A DNA stretch of 13,361 nt from the NCBI GenBank assembly GCA_937967535.1, contig CALCMV010000238.1, positions 1 through 13,361 of the forward strand. The letters are read 5' to 3'. This stretch comes from an uncultured Saprospiraceae bacterium. Its GTDB lineage: Bacteria; Bacteroidota; Bacteroidia; Chitinophagales; Saprospiraceae. Both the position numbers and the translations under genes were made by a program. Positions 5,683 through 13,329 of this stretch are shown in pieces (the first letter of the stretch is position 1; the number at the start of each line of letters is the position of its first letter). A model generated the notes under the pieces. That model saw only the letters and a list, made by a program, of their open reading frames with translations, was not told the DNA's origin and made no database searches.

Positions 5683-7659
5683 ATGAGTAACGATTTAAAC
5701 AATCCGGATAATAATAATAGCAATAATGATGCACCTAAAGGTCCAAAGATTAATTATTATTGGATTTATGGGGCAATTATCATTTTTATCTTGGTATCGA
5801 GTTTGATGACCGGACTTAATCGCACGGAAACGATTGACTGGGACCAGTTTGAAGAAAAAGCACTTGCAGGACAAGTGGATAAGGTAATTGTGCAGAATGA
5901 AAAACAGGTTTTGGTCTATCTTGATAGCATGACTATCGCGGAAGGCGACGACAGTGCATTCAAAAAAGCCCTTGTACGACCGGCAGATTATAGCTTTGAG
6001 ATAGGAGATAGCAGACGTTTTGAGGAAAATGTGGATATACTCAAAGATAGCCTCGCCAAAATGGACGCTGCCAATCCGATAGCCGAAAATCCGCGCATGT
6101 TTTCAGGTCCTACTTTTGAAACGAAAGTCAACTGGTACGGACAGATTTTTAGTTGGGTATTGCCTTTGCTGTTTATCATTTTAATTTGGATATTTATCAT
6201 GCGTCGTGTAGGCGGCGGACCGGGCGGACCGGGCGGACAGATATTCAATATCGGCAAATCCAAAGCCACACTATTCGACAATAATACAAAGGTCAATGTC
6301 ACTTTCAAAGACGTAGCCGGACTCGACGAAGCGAAAGAAGAGGTCATGGAAGTTGTTGATTTTCTTCAAAATCCGAAAAAATATACGGCACTCGGTGGTA
6401 AAATTCCCAAAGGTGTGTTGCTCGTAGGTCCTCCGGGAACGGGTAAAACCCTTCTAGCAAAAGCCGTTGCAGGAGAAGCAGGTGTACCATTCTTTAGTAT
6501 TTCGGGGTCTGATTTTGTGGAAATGTTTGTGGGCGTGGGTGCCTCGCGTGTACGCGATTTGTTTAAGCAAGCGCGGGAGAAAGCACCTTGTATCGTCTTC
6601 ATTGATGAGATTGATGCCATAGGGCGTGCGCGTGGTCGCAACTCTATGCAAGGCAACGACGAGCGCGAAAACACGCTAAATCAACTACTTGTGGAAATGG
6701 ATGGATTCAGTACCGACAAGGGCGTTATTCTCATGGCAGCTACCAACCGACCCGATGTATTGGATACTGCTTTGATGCGTCCCGGACGTTTTGACCGCCA
6801 AATTGGTATTGACAGACCCGACCTCAAAGGTCGTACAGAAATATTCAGAGTTCACCTCAAACCTATCAAAGCAGGACCGGACATCATTCCCGAAGTCCTC
6901 GCCGAACAAACGCCCGGATTCGCCGGGGCAGACATCGCTAATGTGTGTAATGAATCGGCATTGGTCGCTGCACGTCGCGGTAAAAAAGAGGTCGAAATGG
7001 AAGATTTCCAATACGCACTCGACCGTGTGATTGGTGGTTTGGAGAAGAAAAATAAACTTATTTCGCCGGAAGAAAAAGAGATTATCGCCTATCACGAAGC
7101 AGGTCATGCTATCGCGGGTTGGTATCTCGAACACGCGCATCCACTCGTAAAAGTGACGATAGTACCGCGTGGTTTGGCGGCATTGGGTTATGCTCAATAT
7201 TTGCCAAAAGAACAATACCTTTATCGCACCGAGCAACTCCTTGACCAGATGTGTATGACACTCGGCGGACGGGCAGCCGAAGAGATTATTTTCGGAAAAA
7301 TCACAACCGGCGCACAAAATGATTTGCAGAAAGTCACGCAGACGGCATACTCTATGGTGTCGATTTATGGTATGAATGATAAGGTCGGTCAACTCTCTTT
7401 CTACGACCCACAGGGCGGCAATCAATTCGTGAAACCGTACTCGGACGAGACAGCAACTTTGATTGATACCGAAGTGCGTTCACTTGTAGAAAAAGCCTAC
7501 ATACGCACCGTCGAATTACTCAAAGATAAACGCGACCAACTCGAAGTTATCGCCAAGCAACTCCTTGAAAAAGAGGTACTTCTAAAATCGGATGTAGAGC
7601 GACTTATCGGTTCGCGTCCGTTTGTAGAATTGCCGGAACCTTCGGCGAATGGCTTATAA
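5683..7659 (+). CDS. ftsH: ATP-dependent zinc metalloprotease FtsH
   Basis: FtsH is a hexameric, inner-membrane-anchored AAA+ protease that extracts and degrades damaged membrane proteins and selected regulators. The 658-residue product is full length. An Asn-rich cytosolic N-terminus precedes TM1 (about 27-43). An extracytoplasmic domain follows, then TM2 (about 155-173) and a Gly/Pro linker, GGGPGGPGG. The AAA domain has Walker A GPPGTGKT (249-256), Walker B VFIDEID (305-311) and the second region of homology with arginine fingers in RPGRFDR (366-372). The protease domain has the zinc site HEAGH (471-475) and the likely third ligand Asp547 in QNDLQK. All key residues are present, so it should be active. 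It lies downstream of rsfS and is closed by a strong terminator. In several Bacteroidota cdsA follows this block; here it does not. Confidence 0.97.
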   Translation: MSNDLNNPDNNNSNNDAPKGPKINYYWIYGAIIIFILVSSLMTGLNRTETIDWDQFEEKALAGQVDKVIVQNEKQVLVYLDSMTIAEGDDSAFKKALVRPADYSFEIGDSRRFEENVDILKDSLAKMDAANPIAENPRMFSGPTFETKVNWYGQIFSWVLPLLFIILIWIFIMRRVGGGPGGPGGQIFNIGKSKATLFDNNTKVNVTFKDVAGLDEAKEEVMEVVDFLQNPKKYTALGGKIPKGVLLVGPPGTGKTLLAKAVAGEAGVPFFSISGSDFVEMFVGVGASRVRDLFKQAREKAPCIVFIDEIDAIGRARGRNSMQGNDERENTLNQLLVEMDGFSTDKGVILMAATNRPDVLDTALMRPGRFDRQIGIDRPDLKGRTEIFRVHLKPIKAGPDIIPEVLAEQTPGFAGADIANVCNESALVAARRGKKEVEMEDFQYALDRVIGGLEKKNKLISPEEKEIIAYHEAGHAIAGWYLEHAHPLVKVTIVPRGLAALGYAQYLPKEQYLYRTEQLLDQMCMTLGGRAAEEIIFGKITTGAQNDLQKVTQTAYSMVSIYGMNDKVGQLSFYDPQGGNQFVKPYSDETATLIDTEVRSLVEKAYIRTVELLKDKRDQLEVIAKQLLEKEVLLKSDVERLIGSRPFVELPEPSANGL

Positions 7660-7711
7660 AATGATTAAATAAATAGATGGGTAAATGAGTAAATATTTCT
7701 CATTCTAAAAT

Positions 7712-7753
7712 AAATACGCCTTATAGGAATTTTTGTTATAAGGCGTATTTTTT
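7712..7753 (+). terminator. Rho-independent terminator after ftsH
   Basis: A perfect 14-bp stem (AAATACGCCTTATA at 7712-7725 with its complement at 7737-7750) surrounds an 11-nt loop and runs into a T-tract (7748-7753). It lies 53 bp past the ftsH stop. Confidence 0.92.
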
Positions 7754-7786
7754 ATATATGCTCTAAAGCAGTCATTATTTTCATGG

Positions 7787-7912
7787 TAAGTGGAAGTACA
7801 AATTCAAGTGTCAAGTGTCAAGTTCAATAATTAATTCACTTTCATTTTTGTAATTCATTGAAAATGAATTACTTATTTAAACTTAAACTTATTCTTAAAC
7901 TTCCACTTATTT
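7787..7912. repeat. Head-to-head copies of the dispersed repeat (copy B plus a degenerate copy)
   Basis: The right half (7852-7912) is the near-identical inverted counterpart of 348-414 and contains the same hairpin, AATTCATT-GAA-AATGAATT. The left half (7787 to about 7850) is a degenerate copy starting TAAGTGGAAGTACAA, which matches copy A exactly over those 15 bp. The outer 11 bp (TAAGTGGAAGT, 7787-7797) are perfectly inverted at 7899-7909. The right edge overlaps the last codons of the argH fragment and supplies its stop. Confidence 0.75.
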
Positions 7913-8221
7913 ATCCTGAATCAGTATCGAAATTGCCTGTTCTACTTGCTCAAATCCAAAGCCCTCCAAGACCCGTTTCATCTTTCTCTCAATCTCCGCA
8001 TTACACAAATTCCCCAAACTCCCCTCATGTGTATGTGCGATATTTTTATCTGGTGTAAATGATTCATTTCCAATAGCTTCGCCAATGATTTTATACGCAT
8101 CCCGAAAGGGTACGCCTTCCAATACCAAGCGATTGACTTCCTCTACGCTGTACAAATATTGGTACTTTTCATCTTCTAAAATATTTTGTTTGATAATAAT
8201 GTGTTGTAATGCGAATTTCTT
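7907..8221 (-). pseudogene. argH: Truncated C-terminal fragment of argininosuccinate lyase
   Basis: Argininosuccinate lyase makes arginine and fumarate in the last step of arginine synthesis. Only the C-terminal tail of the roughly 450-residue enzyme remains here. It runs from about LQHIIIKQNILEDEKY through YSVEEVNRLVLEGVPFRDAY to IAHTHEGSLGNLC and a short helix ending ILIQDK. These are recognisable hallmarks of the Bacteroidota ArgH C-terminus. Homology stops near 8221; the frame reaches a stop at 8274-8276 and the codons between look unrelated. The catalytic serine loop and the fumarate-lyase signature are absent, so it cannot be an active enzyme. The stop codon lies at the edge of the dispersed repeat. 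It is probably a leftover of a rearrangement or deletion. No start codon is evident; the first TTG in frame is at 8153-8155. Confidence 0.75.
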
Positions 8222-8880
8222 TCTTGAAAGTGAGTATTTTGGTCGTGAAAAATCCGCATTTCGTAAAAATATTCATCTTGCAACTATTCTATACTTTGCC
8301 CGAACACTACTGAAATTTTTATGTTAAAAATCACTAAAAAATGTGACCGATTTTTTGAAATACTGTCTTTATAATTATGTGATTTCGCTGATTTTAGAAT
8401 GGAAAAAATATATTTGAAATCATTATTTTTAATAAAAACAAAATATATAAAACATTGATAATTAAATATTTTATACATTTAAGCTGATTTTCGACAATGA
8501 ATACCTCAAATTACTTTTTATTAAAATAAATTTATATTTGTTTTAGTTTATTTAGTAAAAATTTGATAATCAATTGTTTGATTTTGTTTTCTCACTTGAA
8601 AATCAGCGAAATGTAAGATATTATCCTTTTTAAAATGAGTTAATAGAAATTCATTTAATAGAAATTTTCGTATATAATTGATAGGTAAATAAGATTCTAC
8701 ACCTATTAATTATATAGATTTTTTTACCATAATTAATGTAAATAAAAAATATAATAAAAATAAGTAATAAGTTTCAAAATACGTATAAAATGAAAAAGCT
8801 TTTTCGTTTTCTTAATATGCAAATATCAAAAATTCAATGAAAGTGTTTTTTCTAAAATTTATTAAAAAGTAAGCAACACA
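8222..8880. other. AT-rich gene-free stretch
   Basis: No convincing gene is present; the short minus-strand frame at 8284-8478 is low-complexity. A 14-bp perfect inverted pair, ATTTCGCTGATTTT (8382-8395) and AAAATCAGCGAAAT (8599-8612), brackets about 200 bp. TATATTTG at 8533-8540 fits a -7 box (TAnnTTTG), with TTA rather than TTG 19 bp upstream. If used for the outer-membrane protein gene it would give a leader of over 300 nt. Confidence 0.5.
8587..8612 (+). repeat. 26-bp dispersed repeat, copy 2
   Basis: This matches 661-686 with two substitutions (starts TTTTCTCACTT, ends AGCGAAAT). Its last 14 bp are also inverted at 8382-8395. Confidence 0.55.
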
Positions 8881-11373
8881 ATGATACAAAAGAATCAACT
8901 CATTTTTCTTATTATTACCCTTCTGACACTAAGCTTTCAAACTACCTTTGCACAAGTCAGTGGCATTAGTTACACGCTATCGCCGACTGCCGAATATTCG
9001 ATTTGGGATGACAAAGCGGGACTGGAAAACAACCTATTTGTAGGAGGTAAGGTCGGTTTTGGTTTTGGCGAATTTTTTGAATTGCGTGGAAATTACATGC
9101 AATCCATCAACGGTAAAACCAACTTTTCAAGATTTGAATTACCCAATTATTCTGATAGTTTATTCGTTGCAAGAGATGTCAATATTGCCCGTTGGGGAGG
9201 TAGTATCAAAGCCAATATTGGCAAAGGTGCTTTGCTGCCCTTCGTGACTGTGGGTACAGGCATCCAATCTATTCAACTGGATACTTTTGACATTAACAGA
9301 CAAATTTATGTCAATGCGGGAGTCGGGGTAAAACTTAGTTTGGCAGACCGATATACGCTTGTACTTGAAGCGAAAAACACCTCTTTTCGTTACAATCCAA
9401 TCAACCTCTTAACAGACGAAGACATCACTACTTTCGACCTCAATAGTGAAGATTTTATGACAGAGAATTTGAGCAATTGGTCAATTGGTGCATCTCTCCA
9501 ATTCTACTTAGGCGGACGCAAGCCCGGTAAACTTTCCGAACTTGATAAGGCTTATTTTGATACTTTTTCGGGCGGATTCAGCAGTGCTGCAGGTACACTT
9601 GAACCAACGGTGGGTCGTATCGAATTTCACGAATCACTCCCATACCGCGACACATGGTTGGCAGGAGGTAGCGCAGGTATTGACTTAGGACCTTATGTTG
9701 GTCTGCGCGGTTTTTATTGGCGTGGTTTGGAAGACGGTGAATTGACTTCATTTGACCAATTGGCAATGTACGGCGGTGAGGTGCGTATGCGACTCAATAC
9801 AGCTGCAGGCATGATTCCTTACCTCACACTCGGTGGCGGAAATATTGATGTACAAGAGGACTACACCGGAAGAAGTATTATGATAGATGATACTACAAGC
9901 GTTATTGCAGAAGCGGATAATAGAGGATTTGCTATGGGTGGAATAGGTTTGACGCTACCACTTTCCGACAATTTTCAATTATTTGGCGGCTTGCGGGCTG
10001 TCCTCACTTCGGGGGCATCTACCGATGATATTCAGGCACCTGACCAAGTACAAACCAGTTTGATGTACAGCGCAGGATTGAAATTTGCCATTGGTAAAAA
10101 ATCAAAAAATCCTGACCAAATCGTGTCAGGACAGGTCGATGAAGCACTTGCCGTACAGAAAGTAGAAAACGAAGCCAAGACCGAAGAATTGAAAAACCGC
10201 TACGAGAAAAAAGTCCTTGATTTGGAGGAAGAACTCAATACGGCACTCGAAAAAGAGGATTACAAGAAGGCAGCCAAATTGAAAAAGGAACAAGAAAAAG
10301 CCAGAGAGGTCGTAGGAGAAATCGAAGCGAGACAGGCAGAAACAGCCGCTTCGCAAACAACCGGACGCATCGGCGGTATCAGCGTGACACCTGCAGGTAT
10401 ATCGGGCAGCGAAATCCGTATGACGCCTGCCGAATTTGAAAATATCATCGACGAGATACTTGATGGTATGAATGGTAACGGTGGCAATATCAACCCAATA
10501 ATACGCGAGCAGATGCTTTCGGGGGGTGGTAGTAATGCCGAGCAACTTATCAAAGAAAGCGAAATCAATCGTCGTGTAGCTGCACTCGAAAAGCAAATCG
10601 AAAAAGTAGGTGAAAGACAAGATGACTTGGAGAAAACATTGAGTGAAGAGTTGAAAAAAGGATTCAGCAATTTCACAAATCAACTCAACACTACGCTCGA
10701 AAAACTCAACAACAAAATTGACAATAGTATGATCCAGATGGATACACGTATGCGACAGTTGGAAAACAACGGCACATCAACACCAACACAGCCACAGGAG
10801 ATGAATGGAAAGTCCGGTGAGCCGTCAAATCAATCGGGCAACAACGGTCAGGGCAGTATCCGACAGCAAGAAGATAATCAAAAAGTAGGGGAGATTTTTA
10901 CTCCCCCTACTCCTGATAATATCGCTAAAAGACAAGGGCTGAAAGAAAAAAGTGTTTTTCGCAAAATGAGCTATGCCGGTACATCCGGCTTTGCAGGATT
11001 TAATCTTGGCGGTAGCAATACCGCCAATTTTGGTATTAGAGGTCATTATCCGCTTGCGGTGGGTAAAGACAGAACACTGGAATTTGTACCTGAAACCTTC
11101 TTTGGTTTGGGTTCGACCAATACCTTCGGCGTTTCAGGTAATTTACTTGTACCTGTTGCTAACAAAAGATTCAACACCTTACGACCTTACATAGGTGGAG
11201 GCTTGGGATTAATGAAAATCGAACAAAACCAGTCAGACCAATTTCGCGGTGCGCTCAACCTTATCTTAGGAACTTATCTTGATGTATGGAAAGGACGTTT
11301 ATACGTTGATTTGGCTGGCAGAAATCTATTCCGAAACAATCAACTCGTAGCGGGGTACCGACTTCCTTTTTAA
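8881..11373 (+). CDS. Large outer-membrane protein with three beta-barrel modules and coiled coils
   Basis: The 830-residue product starts with a signal peptide (1-25, ending TTFAQ). Residues about 28-212 and 245-408 look like OmpA/OmpW-type barrel modules and resemble each other. Compare GGKVGFGFGEFFELRGNY with GGSAGIDLGPYVGLRGFY, and LLPFVTVGTG with MIPYLTLGGG. Highly charged helical stretches follow at about 415-490 and 555-630 and should form coiled coils. The first contains an EKEDYKKAAKLKKEQEKAR segment like a UVR motif. A Gly/Asn/Gln-rich linker (630-665) leads to a third barrel (about 696-830) that has LRPYIGGGLGLMKI and ends in YRLPF, the terminal aromatic typical of BAM-inserted proteins. 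The function is unknown; a structural envelope or surface role is an inference. It stands alone, without operon partners, and faces a convergent gene. Confidence 0.75.
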   Translation: MIQKNQLIFLIITLLTLSFQTTFAQVSGISYTLSPTAEYSIWDDKAGLENNLFVGGKVGFGFGEFFELRGNYMQSINGKTNFSRFELPNYSDSLFVARDVNIARWGGSIKANIGKGALLPFVTVGTGIQSIQLDTFDINRQIYVNAGVGVKLSLADRYTLVLEAKNTSFRYNPINLLTDEDITTFDLNSEDFMTENLSNWSIGASLQFYLGGRKPGKLSELDKAYFDTFSGGFSSAAGTLEPTVGRIEFHESLPYRDTWLAGGSAGIDLGPYVGLRGFYWRGLEDGELTSFDQLAMYGGEVRMRLNTAAGMIPYLTLGGGNIDVQEDYTGRSIMIDDTTSVIAEADNRGFAMGGIGLTLPLSDNFQLFGGLRAVLTSGASTDDIQAPDQVQTSLMYSAGLKFAIGKKSKNPDQIVSGQVDEALAVQKVENEAKTEELKNRYEKKVLDLEEELNTALEKEDYKKAAKLKKEQEKAREVVGEIEARQAETAASQTTGRIGGISVTPAGISGSEIRMTPAEFENIIDEILDGMNGNGGNINPIIREQMLSGGGSNAEQLIKESEINRRVAALEKQIEKVGERQDDLEKTLSEELKKGFSNFTNQLNTTLEKLNNKIDNSMIQMDTRMRQLENNGTSTPTQPQEMNGKSGEPSNQSGNNGQGSIRQQEDNQKVGEIFTPPTPDNIAKRQGLKEKSVFRKMSYAGTSGFAGFNLGGSNTANFGIRGHYPLAVGKDRTLEFVPETFFGLGSTNTFGVSGNLLVPVANKRFNTLRPYIGGGLGLMKIEQNQSDQFRGALNLILGTYLDVWKGRLYVDLAGRNLFRNNQLVAGYRLPF

Positions 11374-11387
11374 TGAGTATCGAGTAC

Positions 11388-11451
11388 CGAGTTGCGAGTA
11401 TCGAGTTGTTTACGTGTTTTTTCGCGTAGCGAACTCGCAACTCGCAACTCG
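11388..11451. repeat. Inverted GAGTTGCGAGT-type repeat after the outer-membrane protein gene
   Basis: CGAGTTGCGAGT (11388-11399) pairs with ACTCGCAACTCG at 11433-11444. The unit overlaps a second copy to 11451, and GAGTATCGAGT is repeated on the left side. It starts 15 bp after the stop and may form a stem in the 3' untranslated region. Confidence 0.6.
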
Positions 11452-11531
11452 CCTGATTTTGAGTATCCGCGTACACTATCCAGCACTTTATTCTACCACA
11501 ATTTTCCCACTATACACTTCATTCTCATTAA

Positions 11532-11625
11532 AAAACAGGCAGAGAAGCCGACATTGCCTGACCGGATAGGGCATATTCCGCCTTTTTGATATGCCTTTTC
11601 CTATGTCGAATCCTCTGCCTGTTTT
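11532..11625. terminator. Long structured hairpin, likely bidirectional terminator
   Basis: A perfect 13-bp outer stem (AAAACAGGCAGAG at 11532-11544 with 11613-11625) closes a 68-nt interior. The interior has further consecutive pairings: CGAC 11549-11552 with GTCG 11605-11608, ATAGG 11566-11570 with CCTAT 11600-11604, and GCATAT 11571-11576 with ATATGC 11589-11594. The A-run on the left and T-run on the right provide U-tracts for transcripts from either side. It lies between the convergent genes ending at 11373 and 11732. A non-coding RNA or mobile repeat is also possible. Confidence 0.55.
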
Positions 11626-11650
11626 ATTGAAATTCCAAATTCCAACAAAC

Positions 11651-11727
11651 AAATTCCAAGCCTCAAGATTCCAATAAAATAATGGAGTAGAAACACGTCT
11701 GAATTTGGGATTTGGTGCTTGGAATTT
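11651..11727. repeat. 11-bp inverted repeat after the minus-strand gene
   Basis: AAATTCCAAGC (11651-11661) is perfectly inverted at 11717-11727, just past the stop of the minus-strand gene. Several partial AATTCCAA copies lie around 11628-11672. Confidence 0.5.
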
Positions 11728-11731
11728 TAAA

Positions 11732-12850
11732 TTAAATGACTTCTTGGGGAATTGTTGATTCAGGTTGAGGGGCAGTAATAGATTTGAGGATACAGAGAAT
11801 TGAGGTTTTACCTTTTATCAAAATAGCGGGTTCGGTCGTGCCATCCTCGAATGTATGGTCAATGTATTTGTATTGCCAACGAAATTTTTCGGGTGCGATG
11901 CCCAATTCTGCCACTTGTTCGAGTAGTTCGATTTGATTTTGGAGAAAGGCTTCTTTGGCTTCGTCAGTGTCCAATTTTGGGCGGTCTGCTTTAGTGGGAA
12001 AAGTAACAAGCCAATTCACCGGAACATTGAAAAAATAATGGTAGCTATCACCTGCAAAACGCGGTTGTGTGCGTTTTAATGCTTCATAAAAATAAACGCG
12101 AGCGTAAGGATATTTTTCTTCTAACTCTTTGGTTAAGCGGATATTATGCGGACGATAACCCGTTTTGAAAGCAGTGTACCAGTATTCGTTCAAATGGCGT
12201 TCTGTACCGTTTGCAGTGGTGATGTATTGGATAAATTTCTTGGTAGAACGCACAGTCGGACTGCCCTTCGCCTCGCCGCCAAATGCAGTACTAATCGCAT
12301 CCAATAAATCTTCATTTTTGCCCAATGCACAGGCGTGTAGTTGCAATTCGGTACGCTCGTCGGCGATGTCGGCGGGTAGTGGCGGAAAATGCCCTTGGTC
12401 AATAGCAGCATAGATGCTTTGAGCCGTGGCACGCGCACCTTCGGGCAGTACCTTTACACTCATACCCGTCCATTCGTTGGAGTGTACCACGAGGTTGATG
12501 ATACCCCATTTGCCTTGTGCGTGTTCGGTGAGGTAGTCGCGGACTTCTTTGAGTGAACGCAGGTGCGTGACCACCCACTCGGTACGTGCTTCGGGGGCGG
12601 TACGATAGTAGTTTTCGGCTTGGGTGTAATAGGGATTGTCCGGGTCTTTGTCTTCTCCCATGATGAAGGTGATATTTTGGCGGGATAAGGACTTGGTGGG
12701 TTGACGGGTTGCTAGGTTGACGAGTTGTTGAGGCGTAGAGTTGACAAATATGGGTGTAGGTGCAGGTTTGCGTTCGGCAACTGTTTTACCCATAAAAATA
12801 GCTGAACTAATGGTCAATAATGCGATGAATACTAAAATGATATTTTTCAT
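11732..12850 (-). CDS. Exported protein of unknown function, possible caspase-like (clan CD) fold
   Basis: The 372-residue product begins with a hydrophobic export signal or anchor (about 5-20), followed by a Pro/Thr-rich linker. The core at about 58-205 alternates strands and helices. It contains IINLVVHSNEWTG, with His123 right after a hydrophobic strand, and LQLHACALGKNEDLLDAISTAFGG, with Cys174 after the next predicted strand, then a conserved-looking GSPTVRSTKKF. This order (strand-His, then strand-Cys-x-x-Gly, then a helix and a Gly-rich turn) is that of caspase-fold peptidases and of the DUF4347/CHAT-like families. However, the usual HG is HS here, so activity is uncertain. The C-terminal half (about 220-350) is helical with aromatic strands (YHYFFNVPVNWLVTF) and unassigned. 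There is no obvious partner gene. A 10-bp inverted repeat covers its start codon. Confidence 0.6.
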   Translation of the reverse strand: MKNIILVFIALLTISSAIFMGKTVAERKPAPTPIFVNSTPQQLVNLATRQPTKSLSRQNITFIMGEDKDPDNPYYTQAENYYRTAPEARTEWVVTHLRSLKEVRDYLTEHAQGKWGIINLVVHSNEWTGMSVKVLPEGARATAQSIYAAIDQGHFPPLPADIADERTELQLHACALGKNEDLLDAISTAFGGEAKGSPTVRSTKKFIQYITTANGTERHLNEYWYTAFKTGYRPHNIRLTKELEEKYPYARVYFYEALKRTQPRFAGDSYHYFFNVPVNWLVTFPTKADRPKLDTDEAKEAFLQNQIELLEQVAELGIAPEKFRWQYKYIDHTFEDGTTEPAILIKGKTSILCILKSITAPQPESTIPQEVI

Positions 12851-12900
12851 AACTTGCTTAATTTTCAGAATAATCTCTGTGATTTTGATGGCAAGTTATG
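12848..12900 (-). promoter_or_regulatory. Inverted repeat that would pair over the start codon
   Basis: CATAACTTGC (12848-12857) and GCAAGTTATG (12891-12900) are perfect 10-bp inverted arms separated by 33 bp. In the minus-strand transcript the downstream arm includes the AUG of the gene ending at 11732, so the stem would hide the start. It could also be a DNA-binding palindrome or chance. Confidence 0.4.
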
Positions 12901-13089
12901 GGGAGTTCGGGAGCTTTAAATTGGGTTTTTAGTATTCGTCGGGTTTGAGTGAGTATTCGTTGAGTACTATTATAATGTTTAGGCAACTCGCAACAAATAA
13001 GCTGCCCAAACTACTCGTTCTTGTTACAAAAATGCTGATTGTAACGGATTGTGTTGGTGATGTAGTTTAAATTGGATGATGAGCTTAAG

Positions 13090-13118
13090 TCGTCGGACAT
13101 TTTCAAAATGTCAGACGA
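13090..13118. repeat. 14-bp-stem hairpin
   Basis: TCGTCGGACATTTT (13090-13103) pairs with AAAATGTCAGACGA (13105-13118) with one mismatch and almost no loop. The outer bases match the TCGTC/GACGA hairpins at 542-625. There is no T-tract, so it reads as a dispersed hairpin rather than a terminator. Confidence 0.65.
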
Positions 13119-13181
13119 GGGCGCAGTTCTAAATTGTCCGCTCAAAATGAAATTATAAAAATTTGATTATCAGTTGTTTAT

Positions 13182-13329
13182 AGTCGCATAGCGACGGCAC
13201 TATTTGTAACAACAAACCTTCCCCAAACCGAAAAAGGCGCATAGCGTCGTCACCCTTAATACGTCGATTTTAATAGTGCCGCCGCTATGCGGCTAAGGAG
13301 GTGGAGGGTTAGTCGTCGGTTACAAATAG
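13182..13329. repeat. Interleaved inverted repeats with GCATAGCG core
   Basis: Arm 1 (13182-13204) pairs with 13272-13294 at 21 of 23 positions. A second perfect 11-bp pair, CTATTTGTAAC (13200-13210) with 13319-13329, overlaps the first arm and closes outside its partner, so the two pairings compete. The octamer GCATAGCG occurs at 13186-13193, 13239-13246 and inverted at 13283-13290. Confidence 0.65.

Noticed and set aside
6685..7425. 246-codon open frame on the minus strand inside ftsH
   Set aside because: It is antisense to the conserved AAA and protease domains; its Cys/Phe/His-rich composition is a codon shadow and no domain is recognisable.
8284..8478. 64-codon minus-strand frame in the AT-rich gap
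   Set aside because: Composition follows base bias (Phe, Ile, Lys, Asn), with no motif and no neighbour support.
10126..10683. Long minus-strand frames (185 and 138 codons) within the outer-membrane protein gene
   Set aside because: They mirror the Glu/Lys-rich coiled-coil region; antisense of GAA/AAA codons gives the Phe/Leu/Ser-rich product.
11536..11621. tRNA-like look (7-bp acceptor-like stem and GTCGAATCC)
   Set aside because: The T-stem does not pair, no proper D or anticodon arm forms, and the sequence folds better as one long hairpin.
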